10,856 nucleotides of DNA from Acidaminococcus fermentans. Lineage in GTDB: Bacteria > Bacillota_C > Negativicutes > Acidaminococcales > Acidaminococcaceae. The stretch spans positions 1 to 10,856 of the forward strand of contig SFHH01000057.1 in assembly GCA_004555735.1 (NCBI GenBank). The letters run 5' to 3'. The notes beneath the pieces were generated by a model. The model was not told the origin of the DNA and did not search any database. It worked only from the letters and a program-made list of their open reading frames with translations. Numbering within the stretch: the stretch's first letter is position 1; each line of letters begins with the position of its first letter. The position numbers and the translations under genes are program-made. Shown in pieces: positions 1-6,751 of this stretch.

Positions 1-15
1 TGGCTTCCATCGGCG

Positions 16-35
16 TATGACTTATGACGTATGAC
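16..35. repeat. Heptanucleotide tandem repeat (three units)
   Basis: TATGAC occurs three times at exact 7-bp spacing (starts at 16, 23 and 30; separating bases t and g). It lies upstream of the panC promoter at the window edge, so the array may extend further left. A second 7-bp-period array lies at 2205-2227. Function unknown. Confidence 0.6.
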
Positions 36-84
36 AGATTTGTTTTCTTCCTGTTCTCTTTCCGTTAACTTTTTTCTTATTGTC

Positions 85-112
85 TTGACAAAGATTCTTT
101 TCTGAGTATAAT
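85..112 (+). promoter_or_regulatory. sigma70-type promoter of the panC operon
   Basis: A perfect -35 TTGACA (85-90) and a perfect -10 TATAAT (107-112) are separated by 16 bp, with a T-rich stretch just upstream. Transcription would start near 119, about 215 nt before the panC start codon. It is the closest match to consensus in the window, so basal initiation should be strong and any control probably acts after initiation, in the leader. Confidence 0.85.
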
Positions 113-333
113 AATGACCCGAATGATGGGGCTTCTGGCAGGAGATAAATTTAGGGTCCCATCCCAAAAACGGTTTCCCGATGCTGGGTCGCGCGCGCAG
201 ACCATGGCCATCCATGGTCAGGATCCCTTCGGAATCGGAACCTAAAACATATTGAAAGACTGGGACGGCAAGGTGCCCCTCTCTCTTATGGGTGCTGGAT
301 ATTCCAGGACTTTCACCGAAAGGTGTTGTCATT
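113..333 (+). promoter_or_regulatory. Long structured 5' leader of panC
   Basis: This stretch has no convincing coding frame but dense complementarity. A closing helix pairs TTTAGG (150-155) plus TCC (157-159) with GGA (237-239) plus CCTAAA (241-246). Inside it are CCCA/TGGG (163-166/185-188), a perfect 8-bp hairpin GACCATGG/CCATGGTC (200-207/212-219), and a small hairpin at 222-236 with a TTC loop. Further down are CTGGA/TCCAG (295-299/303-307) and a hairpin at 310-325 that covers the panC ribosome binding site. GACCC (116-120) could pair with GGGTC at either 154-158 or 186-190, so alternative folds exist. I could not match it to TPP, FMN, SAM, lysine, glycine or T-box signatures. A regulatory role is inferred. 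Confidence 0.55.
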
Positions 334-1185
334 ATGCAACTGTTCCGTACCGTAAAAGATCTGAAGGACTTTGTCCGCACTGTCAAAAAAGAAGGCAGGA
401 CCATCGGCCTGGTGCCCACCATGGGTGCCCTCCACGAAGGCCACGCCTCTTTGATCAAAGCCGCTGCCCAAGAGAATGATGTGGTCATCGTCAGCGACTT
501 CGTGAATCCCACCCAGTTCGGCCCTAACGAAGATTATGATGCCTACCCCCGGAAGCTGGCCGCCGACGAAAAAGTCGCGGAAGCCGCCGGTGCCACGGCC
601 ATCTTTGCGCCTTCGCCGGCTGAGATGTATCCCCATAAGGATATGACTTGGGTGGAAGTGACGGGCAATATCACCAAAGTTCTTTGCGGCCGCACACGCC
701 CCATCCATTTCCGGGGTGTGGCAACGGTATGCACCAAGCTGTTCAATCTCTCCCAGGCCGATCGGGCCTATTTCGGGCTGAAAGATGCCCAACAGACGGA
801 AGTCCTCCGCCGGATGGTGGAAGACTTGTTCATGAATGTGGAACTTCGTATCATGCCCATCGTCCGGGAGGCTGACGGGCTGGCCAAGAGTTCCCGGAAC
901 GTCTACTTGTCTCCGGAAGAACGGAAGGCCGCCCTGGTCCTTTCCCGGAGCCTGCAGCATGCCAAAGAAGCCTTTGCTGCCGGAGAACGTGATCCTCAGA
1001 AACTGGTGGATGAGGTCACGGCAGAAATCAAGACCGAACCTATGAGCGACATCGATTATGTGGAAATCTACGGCATGCCCGGCCTGACGGAAGTCGGCGG
1101 CCCCATTGCCGGCCGTGTGCTGCTGGCCGTAGCCGTGAAATTCGGCACCACCCGTCTCATCGACAACGTGGTGCTGGAGGGCTGA
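334..1185 (+). CDS. panC: Pantothenate synthetase (pantoate--beta-alanine ligase)
   Basis: PanC joins pantoate to beta-alanine with ATP, through a pantoyl-adenylate intermediate, to make pantothenate, the vitamin B5 precursor of CoA; it is cytosolic. The 283-residue length is standard for the family. Visible motifs, from ATG 334: PTMGALHEGH (nucleotide-binding HxGH segment, near residue 28), FVNPTQFGPNEDY, RPIHFRGVATV (family usually RPGHF), FGLKDAQQ, and READGLAKSSRN (KMSKS-like loop). An upstream in-frame ATG at 292 is rejected because it gives a non-homologous extension, whereas ATG 334 has an AAAGGTG ribosome site 8-9 nt upstream and starts with the family-typical MxLFRTV. It heads an operon with the transporter at 1190. 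panB and panD are not in the window, so pantoate and beta-alanine come from elsewhere. Confidence 0.98.
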   Translation: MQLFRTVKDLKDFVRTVKKEGRTIGLVPTMGALHEGHASLIKAAAQENDVVIVSDFVNPTQFGPNEDYDAYPRKLAADEKVAEAAGATAIFAPSPAEMYPHKDMTWVEVTGNITKVLCGRTRPIHFRGVATVCTKLFNLSQADRAYFGLKDAQQTEVLRRMVEDLFMNVELRIMPIVREADGLAKSSRNVYLSPEERKAALVLSRSLQHAKEAFAAGERDPQKLVDEVTAEIKTEPMSDIDYVEIYGMPGLTEVGGPIAGRVLLAVAVKFGTTRLIDNVVLEG

Positions 1186-1189
1186 TCCC

Positions 1190-2164
1190 ATGGTGGATGC
1201 AATCGTACGCTTCTGCACCCGTTACATGTCCATCGGGGTGGTGCTCATCGGGTTCCTGGGCATCCTGGAACCGGGGCTCATGAAGCCTCTGGCCCCCCAG
1301 ATTCCTACCTTTCTGGGCATCATCATGTTCGGCATGGGCATGAGCCTGACTCCGGCGGATTTCCGGAACGTGTTCCGGCAGCCGAAGAACGTGGCCATCG
1401 GGACCCTGCTCCAGTTCACCATTATGCCGGCTGTGGCCTTCGGGCTGATCCATCTGTTCCGGCTCCCTCCCGCCATCGCCATCGGCGTGGTGCTGGTGGG
1501 CTGCTGCCCCGGGGGAACCGCTTCCAATGTGATTTCCTACATTGCCCATGCAGATGTGGCTCTGTCCGTTTCCATGACCATGGTGAACACCCTGCTGGCC
1601 CCCTTTGTGACTCCTTTCCTGGTGTGGCTCATTGCCGGCACCTGGGTAGATATCGACTTTGTGTCCATGATGCTTTCCATCGTCAAGATGGTGCTGCTGC
1701 CCTTGGTCCTGGGCATCGGGATGAATTATTTCTTCCCCCGCCAGGTCAGCCGGGTCATCCGGGTGATGCCCATGCTCTCGGCCCTGGTGGTGATCCTCAC
1801 CGTGGGCTGCGTGGTATCCATGTCTGGGCGAGCCATTGTAGATAATGGGCTGGTGATTCTCTGTGTGGTGATCCTCCACAATCTGTGCGGGATGCTGCTG
1901 GGCGGATTCTGCGCCCGCCGGTTTGGACTGGACAAAGCCCAGTGCCGGGCCATGACCATTGAAGTGGGCATGCAGAATTCCGGTCTGGCCTCTACCCTGG
2001 CCCTGATGTACTTCACTGCCGCAGGCGGCATCGCCGGTGCCATCTTCTCCGTATGGCACAACGTATCCGGTTCCCTTTTCGCCTCCTACTGCGTAGGGAA
2101 AGATGAAGAAGAGCAGCGGGAAGAAGAAGCGGGAGAACTGGTGGGAGAAAAGAATAGGAATTGA
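1190..2164 (+). CDS. Bile acid:sodium symporter (BASS) family transporter, PanS-like by context
   Basis: A 324-residue integral membrane protein of the BASS family (SBF domain), which moves organic anions, usually with Na+. Diagnostic segments are GCCPGGTASN (residues 104-113), where cation-site residues lie in the family, and EVGMQNSGL (257-265). Hydrophobic segments fill nearly the whole chain, fitting about nine to ten helices; the last 22 residues are a charged, Glu/Lys-rich cytosolic tail. ATG 1190 lies 4 bp after the panC stop, and its GGAGG ribosome site is inside the last panC codons, so translation is probably coupled. A Salmonella BASS protein, PanS, imports the CoA precursor ketopantoate; the tight link to panC makes a similar substrate (ketopantoate, pantoate or pantothenate) likely here, but the sequence alone does not prove it. 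Confidence 0.93.
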   Translation: MVDAIVRFCTRYMSIGVVLIGFLGILEPGLMKPLAPQIPTFLGIIMFGMGMSLTPADFRNVFRQPKNVAIGTLLQFTIMPAVAFGLIHLFRLPPAIAIGVVLVGCCPGGTASNVISYIAHADVALSVSMTMVNTLLAPFVTPFLVWLIAGTWVDIDFVSMMLSIVKMVLLPLVLGIGMNYFFPRQVSRVIRVMPMLSALVVILTVGCVVSMSGRAIVDNGLVILCVVILHNLCGMLLGGFCARRFGLDKAQCRAMTIEVGMQNSGLASTLALMYFTAAGGIAGAIFSVWHNVSGSLFASYCVGKDEEEQREEEAGELVGEKNRN

Positions 2165-2168
2165 ATGG

Positions 2169-2203
2169 AAAAAGGACTGTTGCGGAAGCGACAGTCCTTT
2201 TTT
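2169..2203 (+). terminator. Rho-independent terminator of the panC operon
   Basis: AAAAGGACTGT and ACAGTCCTTTTTT form a perfect stem around a short loop (tgcggaagcg) and end in a T run, starting a few bases after the transporter stop codon. Confidence 0.93.
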
Positions 2204-2204
2204 G

Positions 2205-2227
2205 GTCGCGGGTCGTGAGTCGCGGGC
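2205..2227. repeat. GC-rich heptamer tandem repeat
   Basis: Three 7-bp units, GTCGCGG, GTCGTGA and GTCGCGG, follow the terminator directly. The unit recurs inverted as GCCCGCGACC at 2321-2330, so the array can pair with that site across about 95-110 nt. It has the same period as the array at 16-35. Role unknown. Confidence 0.55.
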
Positions 2228-2331
2228 TTATTGGGGCAGGCCGAAAATCCCGTTTTGCAGATTCCAGTGTATATTACCTTATCATTCTGTAGAAAAAGAA
2301 CAAACGGGTTAAACGTCCAGGCCCGCGACCT

Positions 2332-2355
2332 GGGGTGTGAATTTTTTCACACCCC
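2332..2355 (-). terminator. Stem-loop downstream of the permease (terminator without a clear U-tract)
   Basis: A perfect 10-bp stem, GGGGTGTGAA/TTCACACCCC, with a 4-nt T/A loop lies 3 bp beyond the permease stop. Neither strand has a long T run after it, so it is either a weak or Rho-assisted terminator or a 3' stabiliser. It also sits where the two convergent operons meet. Confidence 0.6.
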
Positions 2356-2358
2356 CTT

Positions 2359-3603
2359 TCACCACCCCTTCGGCAGCATCCCCGCCATGCTCAGCAGGGC
2401 GTAGATGCCGGACCCTAGGAACACCGCCAGCACCAGATATTGGGCCCAAGGACTGGCCAGCCAGCCGCACTGCCAGCAGGGTTCCTGGTCCCCTTTTTTC
2501 TGGGCGTTCCGGAGCATGAATACCGGCAGCACGGACATGATGATGCCCCCAAAGGTCCCGGCACTGAAAATGGCACTGACGAATCCCACCAGACCGCTGC
2601 TGGCCAGGAAGATGGGCGGGATCACGATAAAGGCCAGGCACAGGGCCCGGCTCCGGATATCCCGTTCCGACCGGAAGCCCAGCCGTTCGATGCAGTTGGT
2701 CAAGAAGCTTTCTGCAATGGCCCAGAAGGAAGTCAGCATGGCACAGAAAGCAAAGAAATTCACCAGCAGATAGAACAGCGGATGCCCCAGGGCCCGTCCC
2801 CAGGAAAGGGAGGCCACCTCGGTGATTTCCGCCCCCGGCAGCATCAGGAATACCGCCAGAGGCACCAGGGCCAAGATCAGGAAAGAGATCCCCGTGCCTC
2901 CCAGGATGGCCGGTACCAGCTTTTCCGGACGGTCCTGGAAGCCCCGGGCCAGTTCCGGCACAATATATTGGACAGCATAGCAGAACACCGCGATGTTGAA
3001 CACCGGGATGCCCCAGGTCCAGTGGGCATACAAGATTTCTCCCAAGGGGACCCGGGCCCACAAAAAGGATGCTCCCACCAACAGGATCAGCATCAAGATC
3101 ATTCCCAGGCCCAGGAACTTTTCCGCCGTCCCGGTAACCTTCATTCCCAGCCAGACTACAGCGGTGGCCCCGATGGAAAACAACAGGCTGGCCTCTGCTG
3201 CCGGCAGCCCAAAAAAGGCGCTGAGGATCTTCCCGCAGCCAGTGATGTAAGCGATCAGGCTGCAGAAACTGGTGGCTCCTACGGAAAAGAAGATCAGCCA
3301 AGACCCGGCCTTCCCCACATATTTTTCCGCTAGCCCGGAAAGCTGGAGAGGCCGCCGGGTACGCAGGGCGGTTTCCGCCACATAGAGCATGGAGGCCACC
3401 GAAAGGAACCCTGCCACCAGCAGCCAGGTCAGGAGCACCGGCCAGCCCGCCTTCCGGCTGGCATAAGCCAGGCCCAGTACCCCGGATCCGATGGTGGCTC
3501 CCACCACCAACATCACTGCTTCCGTGAAAGTCAGCCGGTGGACTTCTAAAGCCCCCTCTTCCGGCTCTGCCTCCTCCAGTTCTTTCGTTTCCGTATATTC
3601 CAT
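2359..3603 (-). CDS. Amino acid permease, aromatic/hydroxy amino acid (HAAAP/AAAP-like) family
   Basis: A 414-residue multi-pass membrane protein with about eleven hydrophobic segments. The first helix holds the family signature GATIGSGVLGLAYA (residues 35-48), seen in the Mtr/TyrP/SdaC-type HAAAP and related AAAP permeases, which import amino acids with H+ or Na+. The first 20 residues form an acidic cytosolic tail, and a CWQC pair lies at 376-379 before the last helix. The substrate cannot be read from the sequence: tryptophan, tyrosine, serine or another neutral amino acid are all possible. ATG 3603 has an AAAGGAGAGAG ribosome site just upstream. The gene is monocistronic and converges on the panC operon; argC lies upstream on the same strand but is separated by a terminator and a new promoter. 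Confidence 0.85.
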   Translation of the reverse strand: MEYTETKELEEAEPEEGALEVHRLTFTEAVMLVVGATIGSGVLGLAYASRKAGWPVLLTWLLVAGFLSVASMLYVAETALRTRRPLQLSGLAEKYVGKAGSWLIFFSVGATSFCSLIAYITGCGKILSAFFGLPAAEASLLFSIGATAVVWLGMKVTGTAEKFLGLGMILMLILLVGASFLWARVPLGEILYAHWTWGIPVFNIAVFCYAVQYIVPELARGFQDRPEKLVPAILGGTGISFLILALVPLAVFLMLPGAEITEVASLSWGRALGHPLFYLLVNFFAFCAMLTSFWAIAESFLTNCIERLGFRSERDIRSRALCLAFIVIPPIFLASSGLVGFVSAIFSAGTFGGIIMSVLPVFMLRNAQKKGDQEPCWQCGWLASPWAQYLVLAVFLGSGIYALLSMAGMLPKGW

Positions 3604-3634
3604 CGCTTCTTCTCTCTCCTTTATGGATTGTCAA

Positions 3635-3664
3635 GTCAGCTGACCTGCATACTGGTCCATTGTA
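3635..3664 (-). promoter_or_regulatory. Permease promoter with downstream palindrome
   Basis: On the minus strand TGCTACAAT is an extended -10 (TACAAT at 3659-3664), with no good -35. About 15 bp downstream, in the predicted untranslated leader, is the perfect palindrome GTCAGCTGAC (3635-3644), which could be an operator half-site pair. The promoter call is moderate; the operator role is speculative. Confidence 0.5.
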
Positions 3665-3697
3665 GCACAACAAAGAAAGAGAGAACAGGCAGGTTAA

Positions 3698-3730
3698 CGG
3701 AAAAGGGGCTGTTGCATGCACAACAGCCCC
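3698..3730 (-). terminator. Rho-independent terminator of argC
   Basis: GGGGCTGTTG (3705-3714) and CAACAGCCCC (3721-3730) form a perfect 10-bp stem with a 6-nt loop. On the minus strand it is followed by TTTTCC and begins 6 bp after the argC stop. Confidence 0.88.
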
Positions 3731-3736
3731 CTCTCC

Positions 3737-4660
3737 TCACAGTTCCAGTCCCGTGGCCGGGTCCAGTCCCATGGCGATGTTCATATTTTCAATGGCTGCC
3801 CCGCTGGCCCCTTTGCCCAGGTTGTCGAATTGGGCGGATACGGTGAACCGTTCTTCATTACCGCAGATGAAGATCCGCAGGGAATCTTTCCCTGCCAGGG
3901 TATTGGACCCCAGCATCTTGGGCAGTTCCTCCGACTGCACCACGGTGATGAAGGCCTGTTCCTTGAAGAAGTCGGCGTACAGTTTCCGGATGGCCGCCAG
4001 GCTCAGGTCCGCCGGCATCTGGAATCCTGCCGTCACCAGCATCCCCGCATAATAGGGCGCCACGATGGGCAGGAAGATCGGGGCCTGTTCCAACCCGGCA
4101 TATTTCAGGATCTCCGGCAGGTGTTTATGCTGCTGGCCCAAAGCATAGATCCGGGGCGCATCCAGTTCTTTGTCGTGGAGATTCTCATAGGAAGCGATCA
4201 TCTTCTTGCCCCCGCCGGAATACCCGGTCAGAGAAGTCAGGGTATAGAGCCCGTCCGCCGGGATCAGATGGGCCTTCACCAGGGGCGCCAGAACAGCGAT
4301 GGAACCGGTGGCATGGCAGCCCGGATTGGCGATCCGGCTGCTTTCCTGGATGGCATGGAGATAGCTGGGCCCCAATTCTGGGAATCCATAGGCCCAGTCC
4401 GGGTCGCAGCGGAAAGCTGTAGAGGTGTCGATGATCTTGGTTTCGCAGTCTTTGGCAGCTTGGGCCACTTCCCGGGAAGCCGCATCCGGCAGGCACAGGA
4501 ACGCTACGTCGGCCTGGTCGATCTTTTCCAGGCGGGCATCCAGGTTCTTCCGCAGATCGCTGCTGATGGACAGCAGTTCGATATCATCCCGCTGTTTCAG
4601 CCGTTGCGCCAGCCGCAGCCCCGTCGTCCCTTCACCGCCATCGATAAACACTTTAAACAT
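3737..4660 (-). CDS. argC: N-acetyl-gamma-glutamyl-phosphate reductase, type 2
   Basis: ArgC reduces N-acetyl-gamma-glutamyl phosphate to the semialdehyde with NADPH, the third step of arginine (ornithine) synthesis, in the cytosol. The protein is 307 residues, the short 'type 2' size. The N-terminus is a Rossmann nucleotide-binding loop, DGGEGTTG (residues 7-14). The catalytic cysteine is Cys115 in NPGCHATG, and the conserved histidine is His180 in KHLPEI. An alternative ATG is the codon immediately before (4663), and GTG 4669 is also in frame; ATG 4660 is preferred because GAGGGG lies 8 nt upstream and the protein then begins MFKVFIDG. It is transcribed alone, away from other arg genes, so the rest of the pathway is encoded elsewhere. 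Confidence 0.96.
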   Translation of the reverse strand: MFKVFIDGGEGTTGLRLAQRLKQRDDIELLSISSDLRKNLDARLEKIDQADVAFLCLPDAASREVAQAAKDCETKIIDTSTAFRCDPDWAYGFPELGPSYLHAIQESSRIANPGCHATGSIAVLAPLVKAHLIPADGLYTLTSLTGYSGGGKKMIASYENLHDKELDAPRIYALGQQHKHLPEILKYAGLEQAPIFLPIVAPYYAGMLVTAGFQMPADLSLAAIRKLYADFFKEQAFITVVQSEELPKMLGSNTLAGKDSLRIFICGNEERFTVSAQFDNLGKGASGAAIENMNIAMGLDPATGLEL

Positions 4661-4707
4661 CATGACCACCCCTCATTCTCTGATACTTTGTGATTAGAAG
4701 TAGGACC

Positions 4708-4716
4708 ATTATAGCA
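4708..4716 (-). promoter_or_regulatory. argC promoter (extended -10)
   Basis: TGCTATAAT on the minus strand combines a perfect -10 (4708-4713) with the TGn extension. No convincing -35 is seen 17 bp upstream. The start site would be near 4701, giving a leader of about 40 nt. Confidence 0.7.
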
Positions 4717-4755
4717 CAGTTGGAAGGAGAGGGACAGGTACTTTTTGAGATTTTT

Positions 4756-4811
4756 GCATAAAAATGCAAAGGAGCTCCGGAACAATCCGGAGTTCCTTTA
4801 CATTTTTATGC
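4756..4811 (-). terminator. Long bipartite terminator hairpin after the metal pump gene
   Basis: An inner stem (4768-4781 with 4786-4799, one mismatch or wobble, 4-nt loop) is extended by an outer AT stem, GCATAAAAATG (4756-4766) with CATTTTTATGC (4801-4811). On the minus strand the inner GC stem is followed by GCATTTTT, which serves as the U-tract. The pump's TAA stop (4806-4808) lies inside the outer arm, so ribosomes at the stop would open it. On the plus strand a T run also follows, so it may work in both directions. Confidence 0.8.
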
Positions 4812-6716
4812 TTTTTTATTGAATAAGCACCGCATAGAATTCAGCACGCAGAGGATCAGCACCCCAGTATCGGCGAAGATGGCGAACCACATGTTGATGA
4901 AGCCCAGGGCCCCCAGCACCAGGCTGAGGACCTTGATGCCAATGGCGAACACAATATTCTGGTACACGATGCCCACGCATTTCCGGGCGATCCGGATGGC
5001 TTTGCTGATCTTCAGGGGATCATCGTCCATCAGCACCACATCCGCCGCCTCGATGGCCGCATCGCTGCCCAGAGCCCCCATGGCGATCCCGATATCCGCC
5101 AGGGACAGCACCGGTGCGTCGTTGATCCCGTCTCCTACAAAGGCCACTTTCTCCTTGGGATCCTTCCGGCGGATCAGATTTTCCACCTGCTCCACCTTCC
5201 CCTGGGGCAGCAGCTCGCTGTGGACTTCGTCGATACCCAGCTCCCGGGCCACCGCTTCCGCCGTACGTTTTTCATCCCCCGTGAGCATGATCACCTGTTT
5301 CACCCCATTGGCCTTCAAGGCCCGGACGGCCTCCACCCCATGGTCCTTGATCCGGTCAGCGATGAGGATATGCCCGTGGTAGGCCCCGTCGATGGCCACG
5401 TGGACCAGGGTCCCCACCATGTGACAGTTCACATAGGGGATGTGGAGCATCTCCATGAGTTTGGCGTTTCCGGCGGCGACGGTATGGCCATCCACCCGGG
5501 CCATCACCCCTTTGCCCCCGTATTCCTGGATATCCGTCACCCGGCTTCGGTCGATGGGTTTGCCGTAGGCTTGCTGGAGACTCTTGCTGATGGGATGGCT
5601 GGAGGCACATTCTGCCAAAGCCGCCATCTCCAGCACTTTCTGTTCTTCCAATTTATTGTGATGGACCGCGGAGACTTCGAACACCCCCTGGGTCAGGGTG
5701 CCGGTCTTATCCATCACTACATAGGCTGTATGGGCCAGGGTCTCCATATAGTTGGATCCCTTGATCAGGATTCCCTGCCGGCTGGCACCCCCGATCCCCG
5801 CAAAGAAACTGAGAGGAATGGACAGCACCAGGGCGCAGGGGCAACTGACCACCAAAAACAGCAGGCTCCGATACAGCCACATATGCCACAGAGGCGCCAT
5901 CCCCATGGCCAGCCGCACCAGAGGGGGCAGCAGGAACAGGGCCAGGGCCCCGCTGCACACCGCCGGGGTATAGACCCGGGCGAATTTGGTGATGAACACT
6001 TCGGATTTCGCCTTCCGGGAGCTGGCGTCCTCCACCAGATCCAGGATCTTGGATACGGTGGATTCCCCGAACTCTTTGGTGGTCTCTATGGCCAGCACCC
6101 CGCTGAGGTTGATGCAGCCGCTGATCACTTCATCCCCTGGGGCCGCTTCCCGGGGCAGGCTTTCCCCGGTGAGAGCCGCCGTATCCAGGCTGGAATGCCC
6201 TTCGACCACCCGCCCGTCAATGGGGACCTTTTCTCCAGGCTGGACGATGATCCGGGTGCCGATGGCCACATCATCCGGGTCCACTTGGACCAGTTTCCCG
6301 TCCCGCTCCACATTGGCATAGTCGGGACGGATATCCATCAGTTCGCTGATGTTCCGGCGGCTCTTGCCCACGGCGTAGTCTTCGAACAGTTCCCCCACCT
6401 GGTAGAACAGCATGACCGCCACCGCTTCCGCATAATCCCCGTTCTGGTAGATACCCAGGCCAAAGGCCCCCAGGCTGGCCACCGCCATCAGAAAGTTCTC
6501 ATCCAGCACCTGGCCCTTCCGGATATTTTTCGCCGCCTTCAGCAGGATGTCCCAGGCCACGGTCAGATAGGCCGCCAGATAGGGCAGCAGGTGGAGAAAG
6601 CGGTATTCCAGGGCCACCCCTTCCCCGCTCCAGGCATCCGGCAGAAAGGCCCCGGCCACCGTCAGCACAAAGGCGGCGGCGATCCGGCCGATCATAATCT
6701 TGTTTTCCTGTTCCAT
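4806..6716 (-). CDS. zntA: P1B-2 type heavy-metal (Zn2+/Cd2+/Pb2+) exporting ATPase lacking an N-terminal HMA domain
   Basis: An inner-membrane pump that exports divalent soft metals using ATP. From ATG 6716 (636 residues) it has four N-terminal helices, the actuator motif TGES (183-186), the transmembrane metal site CPC (292-294), the phosphorylated aspartate in DKTGTLT (Asp336), the HP motif SSHPIS (374-375), GDGIND (528-533), and Lys595 plus Asp616 (ADTG) in the last two helices. CPC with this Lys/Asp pair marks the P1B-2 subgroup rather than the Cu+ group. ZntA and CadA relatives usually carry a fused N-terminal HMA domain; here that module is the separate gene 35 bp upstream. ATG 6740 is also in frame but has a weak ribosome site; 6716 has GGAGAGG about 8 nt upstream. 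The symbol cadA would be equally defensible. Confidence 0.95.
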   Translation of the reverse strand: MEQENKIMIGRIAAAFVLTVAGAFLPDAWSGEGVALEYRFLHLLPYLAAYLTVAWDILLKAAKNIRKGQVLDENFLMAVASLGAFGLGIYQNGDYAEAVAVMLFYQVGELFEDYAVGKSRRNISELMDIRPDYANVERDGKLVQVDPDDVAIGTRIIVQPGEKVPIDGRVVEGHSSLDTAALTGESLPREAAPGDEVISGCINLSGVLAIETTKEFGESTVSKILDLVEDASSRKAKSEVFITKFARVYTPAVCSGALALFLLPPLVRLAMGMAPLWHMWLYRSLLFLVVSCPCALVLSIPLSFFAGIGGASRQGILIKGSNYMETLAHTAYVVMDKTGTLTQGVFEVSAVHHNKLEEQKVLEMAALAECASSHPISKSLQQAYGKPIDRSRVTDIQEYGGKGVMARVDGHTVAAGNAKLMEMLHIPYVNCHMVGTLVHVAIDGAYHGHILIADRIKDHGVEAVRALKANGVKQVIMLTGDEKRTAEAVARELGIDEVHSELLPQGKVEQVENLIRRKDPKEKVAFVGDGINDAPVLSLADIGIAMGALGSDAAIEAADVVLMDDDPLKISKAIRIARKCVGIVYQNIVFAIGIKVLSLVLGALGFINMWFAIFADTGVLILCVLNSMRCLFNKKA

Positions 6717-6751
6717 GTTCCCATCCTCTCCGGTATCCATTCAGCCATTCT

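Noticed and set aside
120..250. Known riboswitch, T-box, 6S, tmRNA or RNase P RNA in the panC leader
   Set aside because: The conserved cores of these classes (for example the T-box AGGGTGGAACCGCG-like element) are not visible; kept only as an unassigned structured leader.
292..333. Upstream ATG for panC
   Set aside because: It lacks a ribosome site and adds residues unlike the PanC N-terminus; ATG 334 has both a ribosome site and a family-typical start.
1157..2059. Minus-strand open frame opposite the BASS transporter
   Set aside because: His/Gln/Gly-rich composition without domains; shadow of the transporter, which has clear motifs and a terminator.
2309..3721. 470-codon minus-strand frame overlapping the permease
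   Set aside because: It is a different reading frame of the permease region, rich in Gly/Arg/Pro, and crosses the permease promoter and the argC terminator.
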